35,758 nucleotides of DNA from contig RFGF01000065.1 of assembly GCA_003695915.1 (NCBI GenBank), forward strand, positions 1 to 35,758, given 5' to 3'. The position numbers were made by a program, and so were the translations under genes. The notes under the pieces were generated by a model. It ran no database searches and had not been told where the DNA came from. It saw only the letters and a program-made list of their open reading frames with translations. Positions 1 to 8,985 of this stretch are shown here, in pieces. The DNA comes from Nitrospirota bacterium. Lineage in GTDB: Bacteria > Nitrospirota > Nitrospiria > Nitrospirales > UBA8639. Within the stretch, counting starts at the first letter, position 1, and every line of letters begins with the position of its first letter.

Positions 1-495
1 GTTCCCGAAGACGAGCCATATCCCGTGACCCATTTCATGGCTCCGATTTCGTGGTGGTCGAGCCTCCGTCGTGGGAAGAGGCTTTACCTGCGCCCCGTCG
101 ACGATCATCCGGACTCTGCTATCTTGTACGATCGAAGCCTGCGCCTCCCATTGGCCCTATGGACGGAACCGGCTTCCCCTCGACTTCGCGCGTCGATAGC
201 GCGCCATCCCATTCGTCGCCTGACTGCTTCCCGCCCCGGGCTTACAATCGCGGATATTGTCGAAGGATGGTCCGTCGCCATCGATCGGTGGTGCCGATCC
301 GTGACTGGGCATTCATTGTTGCACGTCATTCATCGTCCTGCCTATGTATCGGCGACCCGAACGCATATCGACGTGATTTTTCGACTCGACCAGATCGACA
401 TCGACATTCGAAAAGGGGGATTGGACATCGATCCCGGCTGGGTCCCATGGTTCGGACGCGTCGTCGCTTTTCATTACACGGATGAGGAACCATAA
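1..495 (+). CDS. eCIS-cluster protein, C-terminal part (start outside window)
   Basis: The frame is open from base 1 to the TAA at 493-495, so this is the C-terminal ~164 residues of a longer protein whose start lies left of the window. I do not recognise a named family. The tail is compact and conserved-looking: a stretch with LLHVIHRPAYV, then a segment rich in Asp and Ile (RLDQIDIDIRKGGLDIDPG) and an ending VPWFGRVVAFHYTDEEP. The stop is 2 nt before the ATG of the AAA+ ATPase, so the two are almost certainly co-transcribed. From position it should be an eCIS structural or assembly protein encoded just before the ATPase, but this is inference from neighbours. No membrane segment or signal peptide is seen in the visible part. 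Confidence 0.6.
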   Translation, partial: VPEDEPYPVTHFMAPISWWSSLRRGKRLYLRPVDDHPDSAILYDRSLRLPLALWTEPASPRLRASIARHPIRRLTASRPGLTIADIVEGWSVAIDRWCRSVTGHSLLHVIHRPAYVSATRTHIDVIFRLDQIDIDIRKGGLDIDPGWVPWFGRVVAFHYTDEEP

Positions 496-497
496 TC

Positions 498-2540
498 ATG
501 GACACCTCATCGACGGCGCAGCACTGTACACCACACCCGGAACGCACGATGCCAACGCAAGAGTCACTCCACGAGAGCCACGATGAGGCCCAACCCCTGA
601 TGCTTCGAACGATAGCCATCGGAGCCATAGCAGCGTTGGTGCCACCCCATGCCTCGGACGACGATTCACCACCTCCCGAGCAGGTCTACCTCGAGCATCA
701 TTTGCGGACCGTATCGCAGCAGGGCGACCGTTGGGATGAACGGCTTTCACGCTATTTCCAATCGCCCCATCCCTCCGATCATCCTCTTTTGCATCTCGCT
801 CAAACCTTGCGCCTCAGCGTCTTGGAGGTGTTGACCGTGGCATTGGCCGCAGCCGTCGAAGAGGACATCCTGCTCGGTCGGGCCTTGGCGCGTGTGCAAG
901 CTCCGCTCGGAGGATCTCGCCCCACGGTAGGATTGGTCGAAGCCGCCTTTCGGCCCTTCGTTGGACCAACGATCCGCATTCCGGCAACTCTGGCCACCGG
1001 CATTGCGGTTCAGTGCGGGCTGCTCAGCTTCTCGAACGAAGGAGCGCCACTCCCCGAGCGAGCGATCACGGTTCCCTTCCACCTGTGCATGGCCCTGCAA
1101 GGACACGAAAGCACGATCGCAAGCGCGACGATCGAGCCACTCGAGTCCCCTTCGATCGGCATCCTTCCGCCATCCATTCTCGAACAAGCTCGAACTCATG
1201 CTGCGGCATTGCGCGAGCGACCCCATCGAATCTTGGTCATTCGTTCGGGCAGTCTCGAAGAAGGGCGAGCCGTCGCTTCAGCCATCGCGCGCGCCTTGAA
1301 TCTCCGCTCGGCCGTTCTGGAGGCCGAGACGACCACGAGCCTCACGCCATGGCTTCTGCTGCACGGTCTATTGCCGGTATGGCGCTTGACGCTCGGGCCA
1401 GCCGAACGCAAAACGTTGCCCGAGCTTCCCCATTATCATGGCCCGGTACTAGCGATCTGCGGGCCGGAAGGCTCGATCGAGGCTCGAGACGCCTCGGTCA
1501 TCAATTGGTCCGTTCCCGTGCCGACGCGAACGGAACGAGTCGACCTGTGGACGGCTACGCTCGAAAGCCCCATCGATGTGGCTCGGACATTGGCGATCCA
1601 TCACCGCCATCGAAGCGATAGGATTCTGAAGCTCGGTCAAGCCGCGCGCTATCAGGCGCACCTGAAGGGCCGAACGCAGCCGAAGATGGAAGACATCATC
1701 GCTGCGGCCCGAGCAGGCGAAAACACAGGATTGGAAGCGTTGGCCCAACCTCTGACCGATGACGTCTCCGATGATGCACTTGTCGTCTCACCGCCGGTGC
1801 GCCAAGAACTCTCCACGCTCTTGCTTCGCTGTGCATCCCGTGATGGCTTGACGGAGCATCTGGGGCCCTCGGCTACCACTCGGTATCGCCCCGGGGTGCG
1901 GGCGTTGTTCGTCGGGCCCTCTGGAACAGGGAAGACGTTGGCCGCCGGCTGGGTCGCGACCCAACTGGGCCTTCCACTCTTTCGCGTCGATCTCGCATCC
2001 GTCGTCAGCAAATATATCGGTGAGACGGAAAAGAACCTCGCCCAACTTCTGGCTAGCGCCGAGCATGCAGAAGTGATCCTGCTGTTCGACGAGGCGGACT
2101 CCTTGTTCGGCAGGCGCACCGACGTCAAAGACGCCAACGATCGATTCGCCAATACCCAGACCAATTATCTCCTGCAACGCATCGAATCCTACGAAGGCAT
2201 CGTGATCTTGACCAGCAACAGTCGCAGTCGGTTCGATACGGCGTTCACGCGGCGACTCGATCTCATCGTCGAGTTCCCGTTGCCCGGCCCCGAAGAACGT
2301 CGCGCGTTGTGGCAATCCCACCTTGGAGATCAGCACTGCATCGCGCCCAAGGATTTGAACAAACTCGCAGCCACGGCCGATCTCGGGGGAGGGCATATTC
2401 GCAACGTCGTCCTGGCCGCGGCGGTCTTGGCCCGAACACATCACCGGCCGATTGCCTATGACGACATCGTGCAGGGATTGCGGGTGGAGTACCGTAAACT
2501 CGGCCGCCAGATGCCCGTGGCTCTGACCACCGATGCGTAA
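498..2540 (+). CDS. AAA+ ATPase of eCIS cluster (Afp15-like)
   Basis: A 680-aa protein. The first ~430 residues are poorly conserved and helical, including a second degenerate nucleotide-binding-like region near 240-340. A canonical AAA+ module follows: Walker A GPSGTGKT at 473-480, Walker B ILLFDEAD at about 527-534, a sensor-1-like ILTSNSRSRFD, and Arg residues in the FDTAFTRRLD segment that fit arginine fingers. This architecture is the standard membrane-independent ATPase of eCIS gene clusters (Afp15 in the antifeeding prophage), thought to help particle or cargo assembly in the producing cell. The start ATG at 498 lies 2 nt after the preceding stop with a GAGGAAC-like binding site. A later in-frame ATG at 549 is possible. 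A DUF4157 gene follows 15 nt downstream, which supports the eCIS assignment. Confidence 0.9.
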   Translation: MDTSSTAQHCTPHPERTMPTQESLHESHDEAQPLMLRTIAIGAIAALVPPHASDDDSPPPEQVYLEHHLRTVSQQGDRWDERLSRYFQSPHPSDHPLLHLAQTLRLSVLEVLTVALAAAVEEDILLGRALARVQAPLGGSRPTVGLVEAAFRPFVGPTIRIPATLATGIAVQCGLLSFSNEGAPLPERAITVPFHLCMALQGHESTIASATIEPLESPSIGILPPSILEQARTHAAALRERPHRILVIRSGSLEEGRAVASAIARALNLRSAVLEAETTTSLTPWLLLHGLLPVWRLTLGPAERKTLPELPHYHGPVLAICGPEGSIEARDASVINWSVPVPTRTERVDLWTATLESPIDVARTLAIHHRHRSDRILKLGQAARYQAHLKGRTQPKMEDIIAAARAGENTGLEALAQPLTDDVSDDALVVSPPVRQELSTLLLRCASRDGLTEHLGPSATTRYRPGVRALFVGPSGTGKTLAAGWVATQLGLPLFRVDLASVVSKYIGETEKNLAQLLASAEHAEVILLFDEADSLFGRRTDVKDANDRFANTQTNYLLQRIESYEGIVILTSNSRSRFDTAFTRRLDLIVEFPLPGPEERRALWQSHLGDQHCIAPKDLNKLAATADLGGGHIRNVVLAAAVLARTHHRPIAYDDIVQGLRVEYRKLGRQMPVALTTDA

Positions 2541-2555
2541 CCCTAAGAACCCTGT

Positions 2556-5435
2556 ATGAACACCGTCTTTGCCCGCCAATCCGACGTTAACCCCCGGCAC
2601 ATACCCTCCTCAGCAACCAAGCTGGAGACACACACTGCCAAACTGATATCCAAGGGCGCTGCCGATGGCCTGCCGCTGTTTTTGCAGCCGGCTGGCGGGC
2701 AGTCGCTCAATGCGATGGAGCAACGATATCTCGAATCCCGCTTTGGCCATCGGTTGACTGACATCCGCATCCATACCGGGCCTGAGGCGGAAACGCGGTC
2801 GCGCCATCTCCGCGCGCGGGCATTTACGCATGGTAGAGACATCTACTTCGGTGCGGGATACCAGCCGTCAACACCAGAGGGCCGTCATCTTCTGGCCCAC
2901 GAAGTGGCCCATGTGGTTCAACAACGAAATCGTCTCACCCCGGGTTTCGACGAGCGCCCGTCTGCCAGCAGGCGCAATTTCCTTGAGACGGAGGCCGAGC
3001 GAGCGGCAGAATCGGTATGCGGCTCGCAGGGTCGTATCGGGTCGCTTTCAAACGCCGGACCGCAACTGCAGCTTCAGGCAGAAGAAGTAACCCCAGCCTC
3101 GCAAGCACGCCGCGGTGAGACGTCCACACCTTCGGGACCTCCGGTTCTGTTTGGCATAGACACCTCAACGCGCCAGCTCTACGTCTCAGTCACTTTCCCG
3201 GGACGCACCCTAGAGGAGGTCGCCACGTATCTCTATGGATCACCCGAGCAAGCCGTGCGTCTCCGCGATATCAACGGCAGTTTACAGGACACCCTGCGTC
3301 CGGGCACCACTTTACGATTCACGGGTGAGATGCTTACAGAGACAGCCCGGAACAGTCTAGACCGCGCCTTAAACAATGGAACGATCTTGCGATCCGAGGG
3401 GATTCCGGCCGAGTCTACGGAGCGGTTCCTTGTGTATCGGTTTGCCGCTGCAGGCCATCATTATGAGTTGACCGAGGCACAATTTCGCGGGATGCTCCAG
3501 GGTCTTGCACTTTGGCTAGTTCGCAAGGCGACCTATATTCGGGACATGGCCCAAAACGGCAAGTGGGTCCAGAAGGATCATCTCGACAATACCAATTCCG
3601 TCATCCGTGGCATCAGCAACTGGTTAGCTGATCAGAGTGTGCCATCGTTTCTGATCTGGGTGCAGCCGGAAACCCGGGCGAATGCAATCATCAATTCCCT
3701 CACAGAGATGAATGTTGCGGGCGATTTAATGCGCAGTGCGCGTTTGATTTCACAGCAGGCACAGCAACTCCAGGAAGCGGCAAGGCTACTTGACGAAGCC
3801 GAGTGGACCTGGCATCGCTATATCGAGGGCACGATCGCCGGGGCTGGGAGTGCCATTCACACGCTAGAAATCACCCGAAACATGTCCTTCGGAATCGCGG
3901 CGGGCCTCGCGGGTGCGGCTGTCGCCCCGGCGATGTTTGCTGCCGCCGGCACCGGTTTGGCCAGTGCGGGGGTAACCGGGACGACGGCGACGGTGATTGC
4001 AGGCACGACTGCGGTGGGAACCGGAGCCATCGCAGGGGGGACCTTACGTGGAACGCTGGAGGTGGTGGCACCGGGTGCACAGGCGGATACAAGCGTCGCG
4101 GAGCGTTTCGGCGTCGGCTTTCGTAGTGGTGCCATCCAGGGCGGTCTTGGAGCTGCTGGAGCTCTTGTCGCCCCCGGGATCTCGAGTGCCATCAGCTCAC
4201 GCCTCTTTGGAACCGCTCCGCAGACCCTGACGACATTTGGAACACGAGCGACGGTGAATGTGCTCACCGGGGTGTCTATTGGCGCCCCTGCCGGCATGAT
4301 TGACGCCGCCGCCACGACATTGCCAGACCTGATAAATGGACGAATTGGGACCGACGAATACCTATCACGAATTGGCTGGGGCGGCTTCTACGGAGGTCTG
4401 CTTGGAGGCGTGTTCGCGTTGGCGCACACAGCGCTCACACGTCCGGCACCTCCGACGAGGACACTCGCGCCAACCGAAACCGGGCCGCCGACACAGATCC
4501 CACCTGGCAGGGGCGGCGCATCGCCGTGGGAACCCGCCCGACCGCAGGTGGATCCCGCCACAGGCCGGGTCAGTCAATTCGTCCGTCACCGGCCAACTGG
4601 TGAGATCTTCGAGCTGCGCCTGGATCCGACGACAGGAAATGGCGCGATTACTCGAATGGCAACAGGTGAAGTTGTGCACATCGCCGGAGGACGGATTGTC
4701 CCTAAGCCTGCGGGGCTTTTGACGGCTGGGGAAGGTCAGGGTACGACAAGTGAGGCACTGGTCACACAGCCGGCAGAAGGCCTGCCCAGAGTACATTCTT
4801 TGCCTGGCCCGGTGAGCACACCGCACCCCTCTGGGACAGCAGCGGCCGGAGCCGCGGAAGGCACGCCTACTGCCAAGGGCGTGCTCGAGATCTTCGCCGA
4901 GGCACAAACCATGGCTCCGTCTTCGGCGCTCGGTGCAGAAGCCCTGGAGGCCACTGGAATGCGGATTACAACCGAGCCCCAGCTTTATGTTTACGACCCT
5001 GTTAGCGGTGACCGGATACCCCATCCGGGAGGGCGAACCGAAGCCCGGGATATTGGCAACGTCTTCAACACGCTCGCCCGATGGGGGTACCCGATGAATG
5101 AAGTCCCCCTGCGGACACGTGCAGGGCGCCTCGTCTGGCTCGATAGCTACAATCCCGTGAGTGGGGAAATCGTTTCGCGCAAATGGATCCAGCTCGGACG
5201 AGTGGACTACTGGAGGGCGCTTGAAGTCGTCCAGGAACTCCGCGTGAAATATCCGTCTGGTGCGCTGGTCGCGGATACCCCTAAGGCACGAGCGCTCGGA
5301 CTCGCTAATCAGAAGATCAGAGGACAACTCATTCTGGAGGTTCCGCCTCAGACGGAGCCCATCCCCGAGGGCGTGCTACAATATGCTCGAGAGCGTGGGA
5401 TCATAATTCGAGATACAGCCGGTCGGATTTATTAA
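2556..5435 (+). CDS. DUF4157 eCIS-associated toxin with C-terminal nuclease-like domain
   Basis: A 959-aa modular protein. Residues ~38-44 carry GLPLFLQ, followed by the DUF4157 core with HEVAH at 115-119, a family known as the eCIS-associated cargo/loading domain. A long helical middle follows, then Gly/Ala-rich hydrophobic segments at about 443-510 and 525-560 that could insert into or cross a membrane. A Pro-rich linker ends near 640. The last ~149 residues (811-959) form a separate domain with WLDSYNP (Asp863), GEIVSRK (Glu871, Lys876) and GQLILEVP, ending RGIIIRDTAGRIY. This layout resembles restriction-endonuclease-fold polymorphic toxins, but the exact family is my inference. No intact immunity gene follows; the next 480 bp are AT-rich and hold a broken frame. 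It is probably an injected effector. Its ATG at 2556 is 15 nt after the ATPase stop. Confidence 0.8.
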   Translation: MNTVFARQSDVNPRHIPSSATKLETHTAKLISKGAADGLPLFLQPAGGQSLNAMEQRYLESRFGHRLTDIRIHTGPEAETRSRHLRARAFTHGRDIYFGAGYQPSTPEGRHLLAHEVAHVVQQRNRLTPGFDERPSASRRNFLETEAERAAESVCGSQGRIGSLSNAGPQLQLQAEEVTPASQARRGETSTPSGPPVLFGIDTSTRQLYVSVTFPGRTLEEVATYLYGSPEQAVRLRDINGSLQDTLRPGTTLRFTGEMLTETARNSLDRALNNGTILRSEGIPAESTERFLVYRFAAAGHHYELTEAQFRGMLQGLALWLVRKATYIRDMAQNGKWVQKDHLDNTNSVIRGISNWLADQSVPSFLIWVQPETRANAIINSLTEMNVAGDLMRSARLISQQAQQLQEAARLLDEAEWTWHRYIEGTIAGAGSAIHTLEITRNMSFGIAAGLAGAAVAPAMFAAAGTGLASAGVTGTTATVIAGTTAVGTGAIAGGTLRGTLEVVAPGAQADTSVAERFGVGFRSGAIQGGLGAAGALVAPGISSAISSRLFGTAPQTLTTFGTRATVNVLTGVSIGAPAGMIDAAATTLPDLINGRIGTDEYLSRIGWGGFYGGLLGGVFALAHTALTRPAPPTRTLAPTETGPPTQIPPGRGGASPWEPARPQVDPATGRVSQFVRHRPTGEIFELRLDPTTGNGAITRMATGEVVHIAGGRIVPKPAGLLTAGEGQGTTSEALVTQPAEGLPRVHSLPGPVSTPHPSGTAAAGAAEGTPTAKGVLEIFAEAQTMAPSSALGAEALEATGMRITTEPQLYVYDPVSGDRIPHPGGRTEARDIGNVFNTLARWGYPMNEVPLRTRAGRLVWLDSYNPVSGEIVSRKWIQLGRVDYWRALEVVQELRVKYPSGALVADTPKARALGLANQKIRGQLILEVPPQTEPIPEGVLQYARERGIIIRDTAGRIY

Positions 5436-5673
5436 AAAGCTTGCAATAATGAAACTCGGTATACAGCAATATTCGCAGTTTTTAGTTCCATAGTTTCATA
5501 ACTGTGAATTGCGCTGAATAAAAAATAGTCGACAATGTTCGGTGATTGGGTCTATATGCTCTCAACTCTTTGAAGAAGTGTAGAGCATTAAACGTTTATT
5601 GAAGGCCGCTGGTAGAAGTAGAGGGTTTTCTGTATTTAAAAGAAATACAATAAGAAATTTTTGCATCTGTTAA

Positions 5674-6012
5674 AAATATTCCCCCAAATGGCGGGATCCT
5701 ACTCCTGAAACTCTAGTAGATTCTGCATTCGATTTCGTGAGCGTTGATGGATAGATCGCTGTCGCCTACAAATATAAGAATGGGCATACCTATATCATCA
5801 GCGATGCTGACCAGCATGAATGAACATCTTCACAATATATTGCTCTTGCTGCCTTCAAGGATTTCACTCAGAATCGAATGCGGTACACAGATTTAATTTT
5901 CACGCCACCGCTTTATGTCTTCGTTCCATTCTACTCAAAACAAAGCCCTTCCAAAGGATATCAAAAGAAGAGAAGCACTATCCTGCCCTACGCTGAAACC
6001 TTGCTCGACTAA
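5674..6012 (+). pseudogene. Broken reading frame after toxin gene; possible decayed immunity gene
   Basis: The frame from 5674 to the TAA at 6010-6012 reads as protein-like sequence interrupted by in-frame stops at 5752-5754 (TAG) and 5821-5823 (TGA). Between and after the stops it gives plausible segments such as IAVAYKYKNGHTYIISDAD and IALAAFKDFTQNRM, then FTPPLYVFVPFYS. The surrounding 5436-5914 stretch is clearly more AT-rich than its neighbours. It sits directly behind a toxin domain, where polymorphic-toxin immunity genes usually lie, so a decayed immunity or second toxin-tip cassette is the natural reading. The family is not recognised. The 3' part overlaps the start of the next gene in another frame. 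Protein-likeness was judged by eye only. Confidence 0.4.
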
Positions 6013-7555
6013 CTTACCACCCACAAGGCGCCCTCCCGTCGGGCTGCCTGTATTCCTCCAATATGTCATTTCAGCACCGCCGCCAAGACATTCTCTCACC
6101 CAGAGCTCGAAGGCCGAGATCGCAAAATCAGGAAGAACGGCGAATCCCCAAATGCTTTCGCCGGCGAAACACAGCCACAACAAACCCACCATCGATCAAA
6201 CAATCCGTATATTCGATGGCCCGGAATCCCACGCCGCCGCCGACCGACTCGGAGCCTATGCCTATTCATGGCAAGGAGATGTGTATCTGGGGAACAGATT
6301 AGGGCAACCTGGTGCCCCCAGTCGCACTGCTGCCCTTCGACACGAGCTTATTCATGCTTATCAGACAAGAAACACAGGGCCTTACGCCTCTGAAGCCGCT
6401 TTGGAAACCGAAGCCGAGGCACGTTCCGGATTGCATCCGACACTTGCCGCCGACCCCGACACTCCACACGGATTTTGGTGGGTCGTACCTCTTGGCGTGG
6501 GACTGTACATTTTGCTTCGTCCGAAAGTAGCGAATGCACCCGGCCCCAATGATCCAGTATATGAAAGTCCCTCCGATGCGCAAATCGTCGGCGAAGCACT
6601 GGCATTGTTTGCTGTTCCAGCGGGAGTCGCTGGGGCGCTAGGGCGGTTGGGGTTCGGCGTGATCAGCAGTTTTGCGATCACAGGGGCTACGACATCCGTG
6701 GCCTATCGCGGCGTTCAAGATGTTGGCAGCGGAGAATTTTCTGGAGTTGAAGCTTATGTCATCGATGCAACCACCGGCGCCGTCATCGGCGCTGTCGTCG
6801 GAGGAGTCTTTCGCCCATTTATCCAGCCAGCGACATCTGGTGCCGGCGTGCGCGCAGGCACACAGCTTGTTCATTTGACCTCCGAGGAAGGATACGCTGG
6901 CATTACCTCATCGGGAACGCTTCGGGGTTCGCAGGGCATTTACGCAGTCCCTGCGCATGTTGCACAAGAGTCCACAGCTCTTCGCGTCGCTCGAACGTTG
7001 CTTCGTCCCGGCCACACCCGGCAGGCCATTCCCATTCCGCAACGTGCACTCCCTGTTTTCTCTCGGCCTCTTCCCGTTGGTCCCGTGTCGGCTTATCAAC
7101 GCCTCATGGGGGTGTATCGGGCGCCAGCGGGAGTGATCGATTTAGCATCTGGACAATTCACCGCATCCGGAAGTCGGCTGGCCAATATTACCGGCCAATT
7201 TTTCCCCTACGGAGCCGATGCCATGATCTGGATCAGTGGAGCCGCTATTGGATCTCGCTTGTCGCCCAGCACATCCAGCGATTACGAACGCGGATTGTAT
7301 CGCCCCATTTACAACATGCTCGGCACCACTGCCCCCCTCCCCACGACTCAGCTAAGCGACGGCCCGTTTATCTTTTTAGAACAGCGGTCGGAAGGAGGGT
7401 TCGGCAGGCAGGAAAGACAGGTTCCCCCTCTTTTCCAATCACCGGCATTGCCCAGCGAAAGCGGCATGCGTCTCCCTTCAAGGATGCCGGCAATTATTTT
7501 CGTCGCTCCTCTCGCGCCACAAGGGCCAACACTTCAGCAGGAAACGAGACGATAA
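5915..7555 (+). CDS. DUF4157-like protein with ADP-ribosyltransferase-like C-terminus
   Basis: A 546-aa protein. GLPVFLQ sits at residues 43-49. A shortened DUF4157-type region carries HELIH at 143-147 in the context ALRHELIHAYQ. A hydrophobic stretch at about 186-202 and Gly/Ala-rich segments at 225-300 could be membrane-active. The C-terminal half begins with QLVHLTSEEGYAGI (317-330), then SGTL and GIYAVP (341-346). That order (strand with His, GI..SG, then GIY) resembles HYD1-type ADP-ribosyltransferase toxins, but I cannot confirm the fold or a catalytic Glu. The ATG at 5915 has no clear binding site and the gene begins inside AT-rich sequence, so the start is uncertain. It lies 5 nt before the next DUF4157 gene. 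An eCIS cargo role is inferred from the domain and the context. Confidence 0.7.
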   Translation: MSSFHSTQNKALPKDIKRREALSCPTLKPCSTNLPPTRRPPVGLPVFLQYVISAPPPRHSLTQSSKAEIAKSGRTANPQMLSPAKHSHNKPTIDQTIRIFDGPESHAAADRLGAYAYSWQGDVYLGNRLGQPGAPSRTAALRHELIHAYQTRNTGPYASEAALETEAEARSGLHPTLAADPDTPHGFWWVVPLGVGLYILLRPKVANAPGPNDPVYESPSDAQIVGEALALFAVPAGVAGALGRLGFGVISSFAITGATTSVAYRGVQDVGSGEFSGVEAYVIDATTGAVIGAVVGGVFRPFIQPATSGAGVRAGTQLVHLTSEEGYAGITSSGTLRGSQGIYAVPAHVAQESTALRVARTLLRPGHTRQAIPIPQRALPVFSRPLPVGPVSAYQRLMGVYRAPAGVIDLASGQFTASGSRLANITGQFFPYGADAMIWISGAAIGSRLSPSTSSDYERGLYRPIYNMLGTTAPLPTTQLSDGPFIFLEQRSEGGFGRQERQVPPLFQSPALPSESGMRLPSRMPAIIFVAPLAPQGPTLQQETRR

Positions 7556-7560
7556 CGGCG

Positions 7561-8817
7561 ATGAAAGCATTTGGCATATCGCAACAGCCCCATAGAAATC
7601 TCGGCAGATCCCAGACGCCACCAAGACCTCATGACAACACCATCCCAGCACAACATCAATCGGCCCTACTTGGGAAAGACACACGTACCCCTCTTTTTCT
7701 TCGTCAAGACAATCAGCCTGCTCTTATCGAAGACAATTTCCCAACCATGTCTGCTGCGATTTCACAAACCAGTGCCCACCCCCTCCCAACTTCCCTTCGC
7801 CAGTCGTTCGAGTCTCAGTTGGGCTATGATCTCGGGCAGGTGCGCGTGCATGCGGATCGCGGCGCGGCAGAATCCGCGCAAGCACTTCGTGCCAAAGCGT
7901 ATACGACTGGCACGAACATCGTATTTGGCGAGGGCTATTATCGTCCTGACACGAAAGAAGGGAAACGGCTTCTTGCTCATGAACTCGTGCATGTCGTGCA
8001 ACAGGCATCCGGGCATGCGCCTCGCGGTCCCTCCAGCGATCGCCCGGTCATTCCGCCGCCCTCGCACAGCTCGGAGCGAGACGCGGACCGTCAAGCGGAC
8101 ACGCTCCTCCGGCACGCCACTCACCGAGCGCCTTCGTCATCAGCCGACAGGAACTCTGCCTTTCACAAGCCCTATTCCCCACAAGGCTTCAAGCCCTTGA
8201 CAGCTTCTCCGGGCTCGACCATTCAACGCCAAGAGGAAGAAGACTGGCGCTTGCAGCTTTTTCCTCCGCGTCTTTCCGGACCCTTGGGCCCACTTTCGTT
8301 TTCCGCCACCACCAGCCAAGCACAATTGGGTTATGCCAGCGATCTCTTTCGCGCCGGCCTCGGCTACCAATACGGCGGAGAACTGTTCGCTACCGGACGC
8401 TATGGCGGTCTCTCGGGTCGTTTGGGAGTCAATCCTCAATCCGGCGCCTTTTCGTTGGGCGGCTCCTATGATCGATTCCGCTTCGGACTGCAAGGCAGCC
8501 CCAGCGGCTCGTTCGGTGCAAGCCTCGGGTATGGGGCTCCGCTCCTTCCCCTGCCCTCTGAATTGAGCCGCACCGTCTATGGCGGCGCAGCAGGATTGCA
8601 CGGCGTCGTGGGAGCCATCCCTGAATTTCTCCAAAATCCTATCGGGACGTATGGTGCCCAAAGCGAGAATATCGATGCCATGATTGCCGCGGGCAAAATG
8701 CTCGGTAGGCTGGCCGGTCAGGAACATGGAGGACCGAACTTCGGGGCCGGCCTTCGCGTAGGGTGGGATCCGCAACGCGGCTGGGTCGTTTTCGGCGGTG
8801 TGCAAGGCAGTTTTTAA
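7561..8817 (+). CDS. DUF4157 protein with glycine-rich beta C-terminus
   Basis: A 418-aa protein starting 5 nt after the preceding stop. TPLFLRQ occurs at residues 43-49, and a well-conserved DUF4157 core spans ~73-148: LPTSLRQSFESQLGYDLGQV, then VRVHADRGAAESAQALRAKAY and RLLAHELVHVVQQ (HELVH 140-144). After a low-complexity linker the C-terminal ~190 residues alternate Gly with aromatic and polar residues (GGSYDRFRFGLQG, SFGASLGYG, AGLRVGWDPQRGWVVFGG). This suggests amphipathic beta strands, like an outer-membrane barrel or a beta-rich shell. No signal peptide is visible, which is expected for eCIS cargo loaded in the cytoplasm. No enzymatic motif is recognised in the C-terminal half. The following 168 bp to the next gene hold nothing I can identify. 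Confidence 0.75.
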   Translation: MKAFGISQQPHRNLGRSQTPPRPHDNTIPAQHQSALLGKDTRTPLFLRQDNQPALIEDNFPTMSAAISQTSAHPLPTSLRQSFESQLGYDLGQVRVHADRGAAESAQALRAKAYTTGTNIVFGEGYYRPDTKEGKRLLAHELVHVVQQASGHAPRGPSSDRPVIPPPSHSSERDADRQADTLLRHATHRAPSSSADRNSAFHKPYSPQGFKPLTASPGSTIQRQEEEDWRLQLFPPRLSGPLGPLSFSATTSQAQLGYASDLFRAGLGYQYGGELFATGRYGGLSGRLGVNPQSGAFSLGGSYDRFRFGLQGSPSGSFGASLGYGAPLLPLPSELSRTVYGGAAGLHGVVGAIPEFLQNPIGTYGAQSENIDAMIAAGKMLGRLAGQEHGGPNFGAGLRVGWDPQRGWVVFGGVQGSF

Positions 8818-8985
8818 ATCCACGCTGAACCATCTGGACCAACTGTTTTTTTTCCAAGCCTCATCACTGCCACGATTCCGTTCCAAAATATGACAAAGGG
8901 AATGGAACGAGGCAGACGAGCCATTATGTCGATAGCCATTGCTATCAAAGTGCCTTCGATATATCCTTGACCGAAGGAGCAAACT

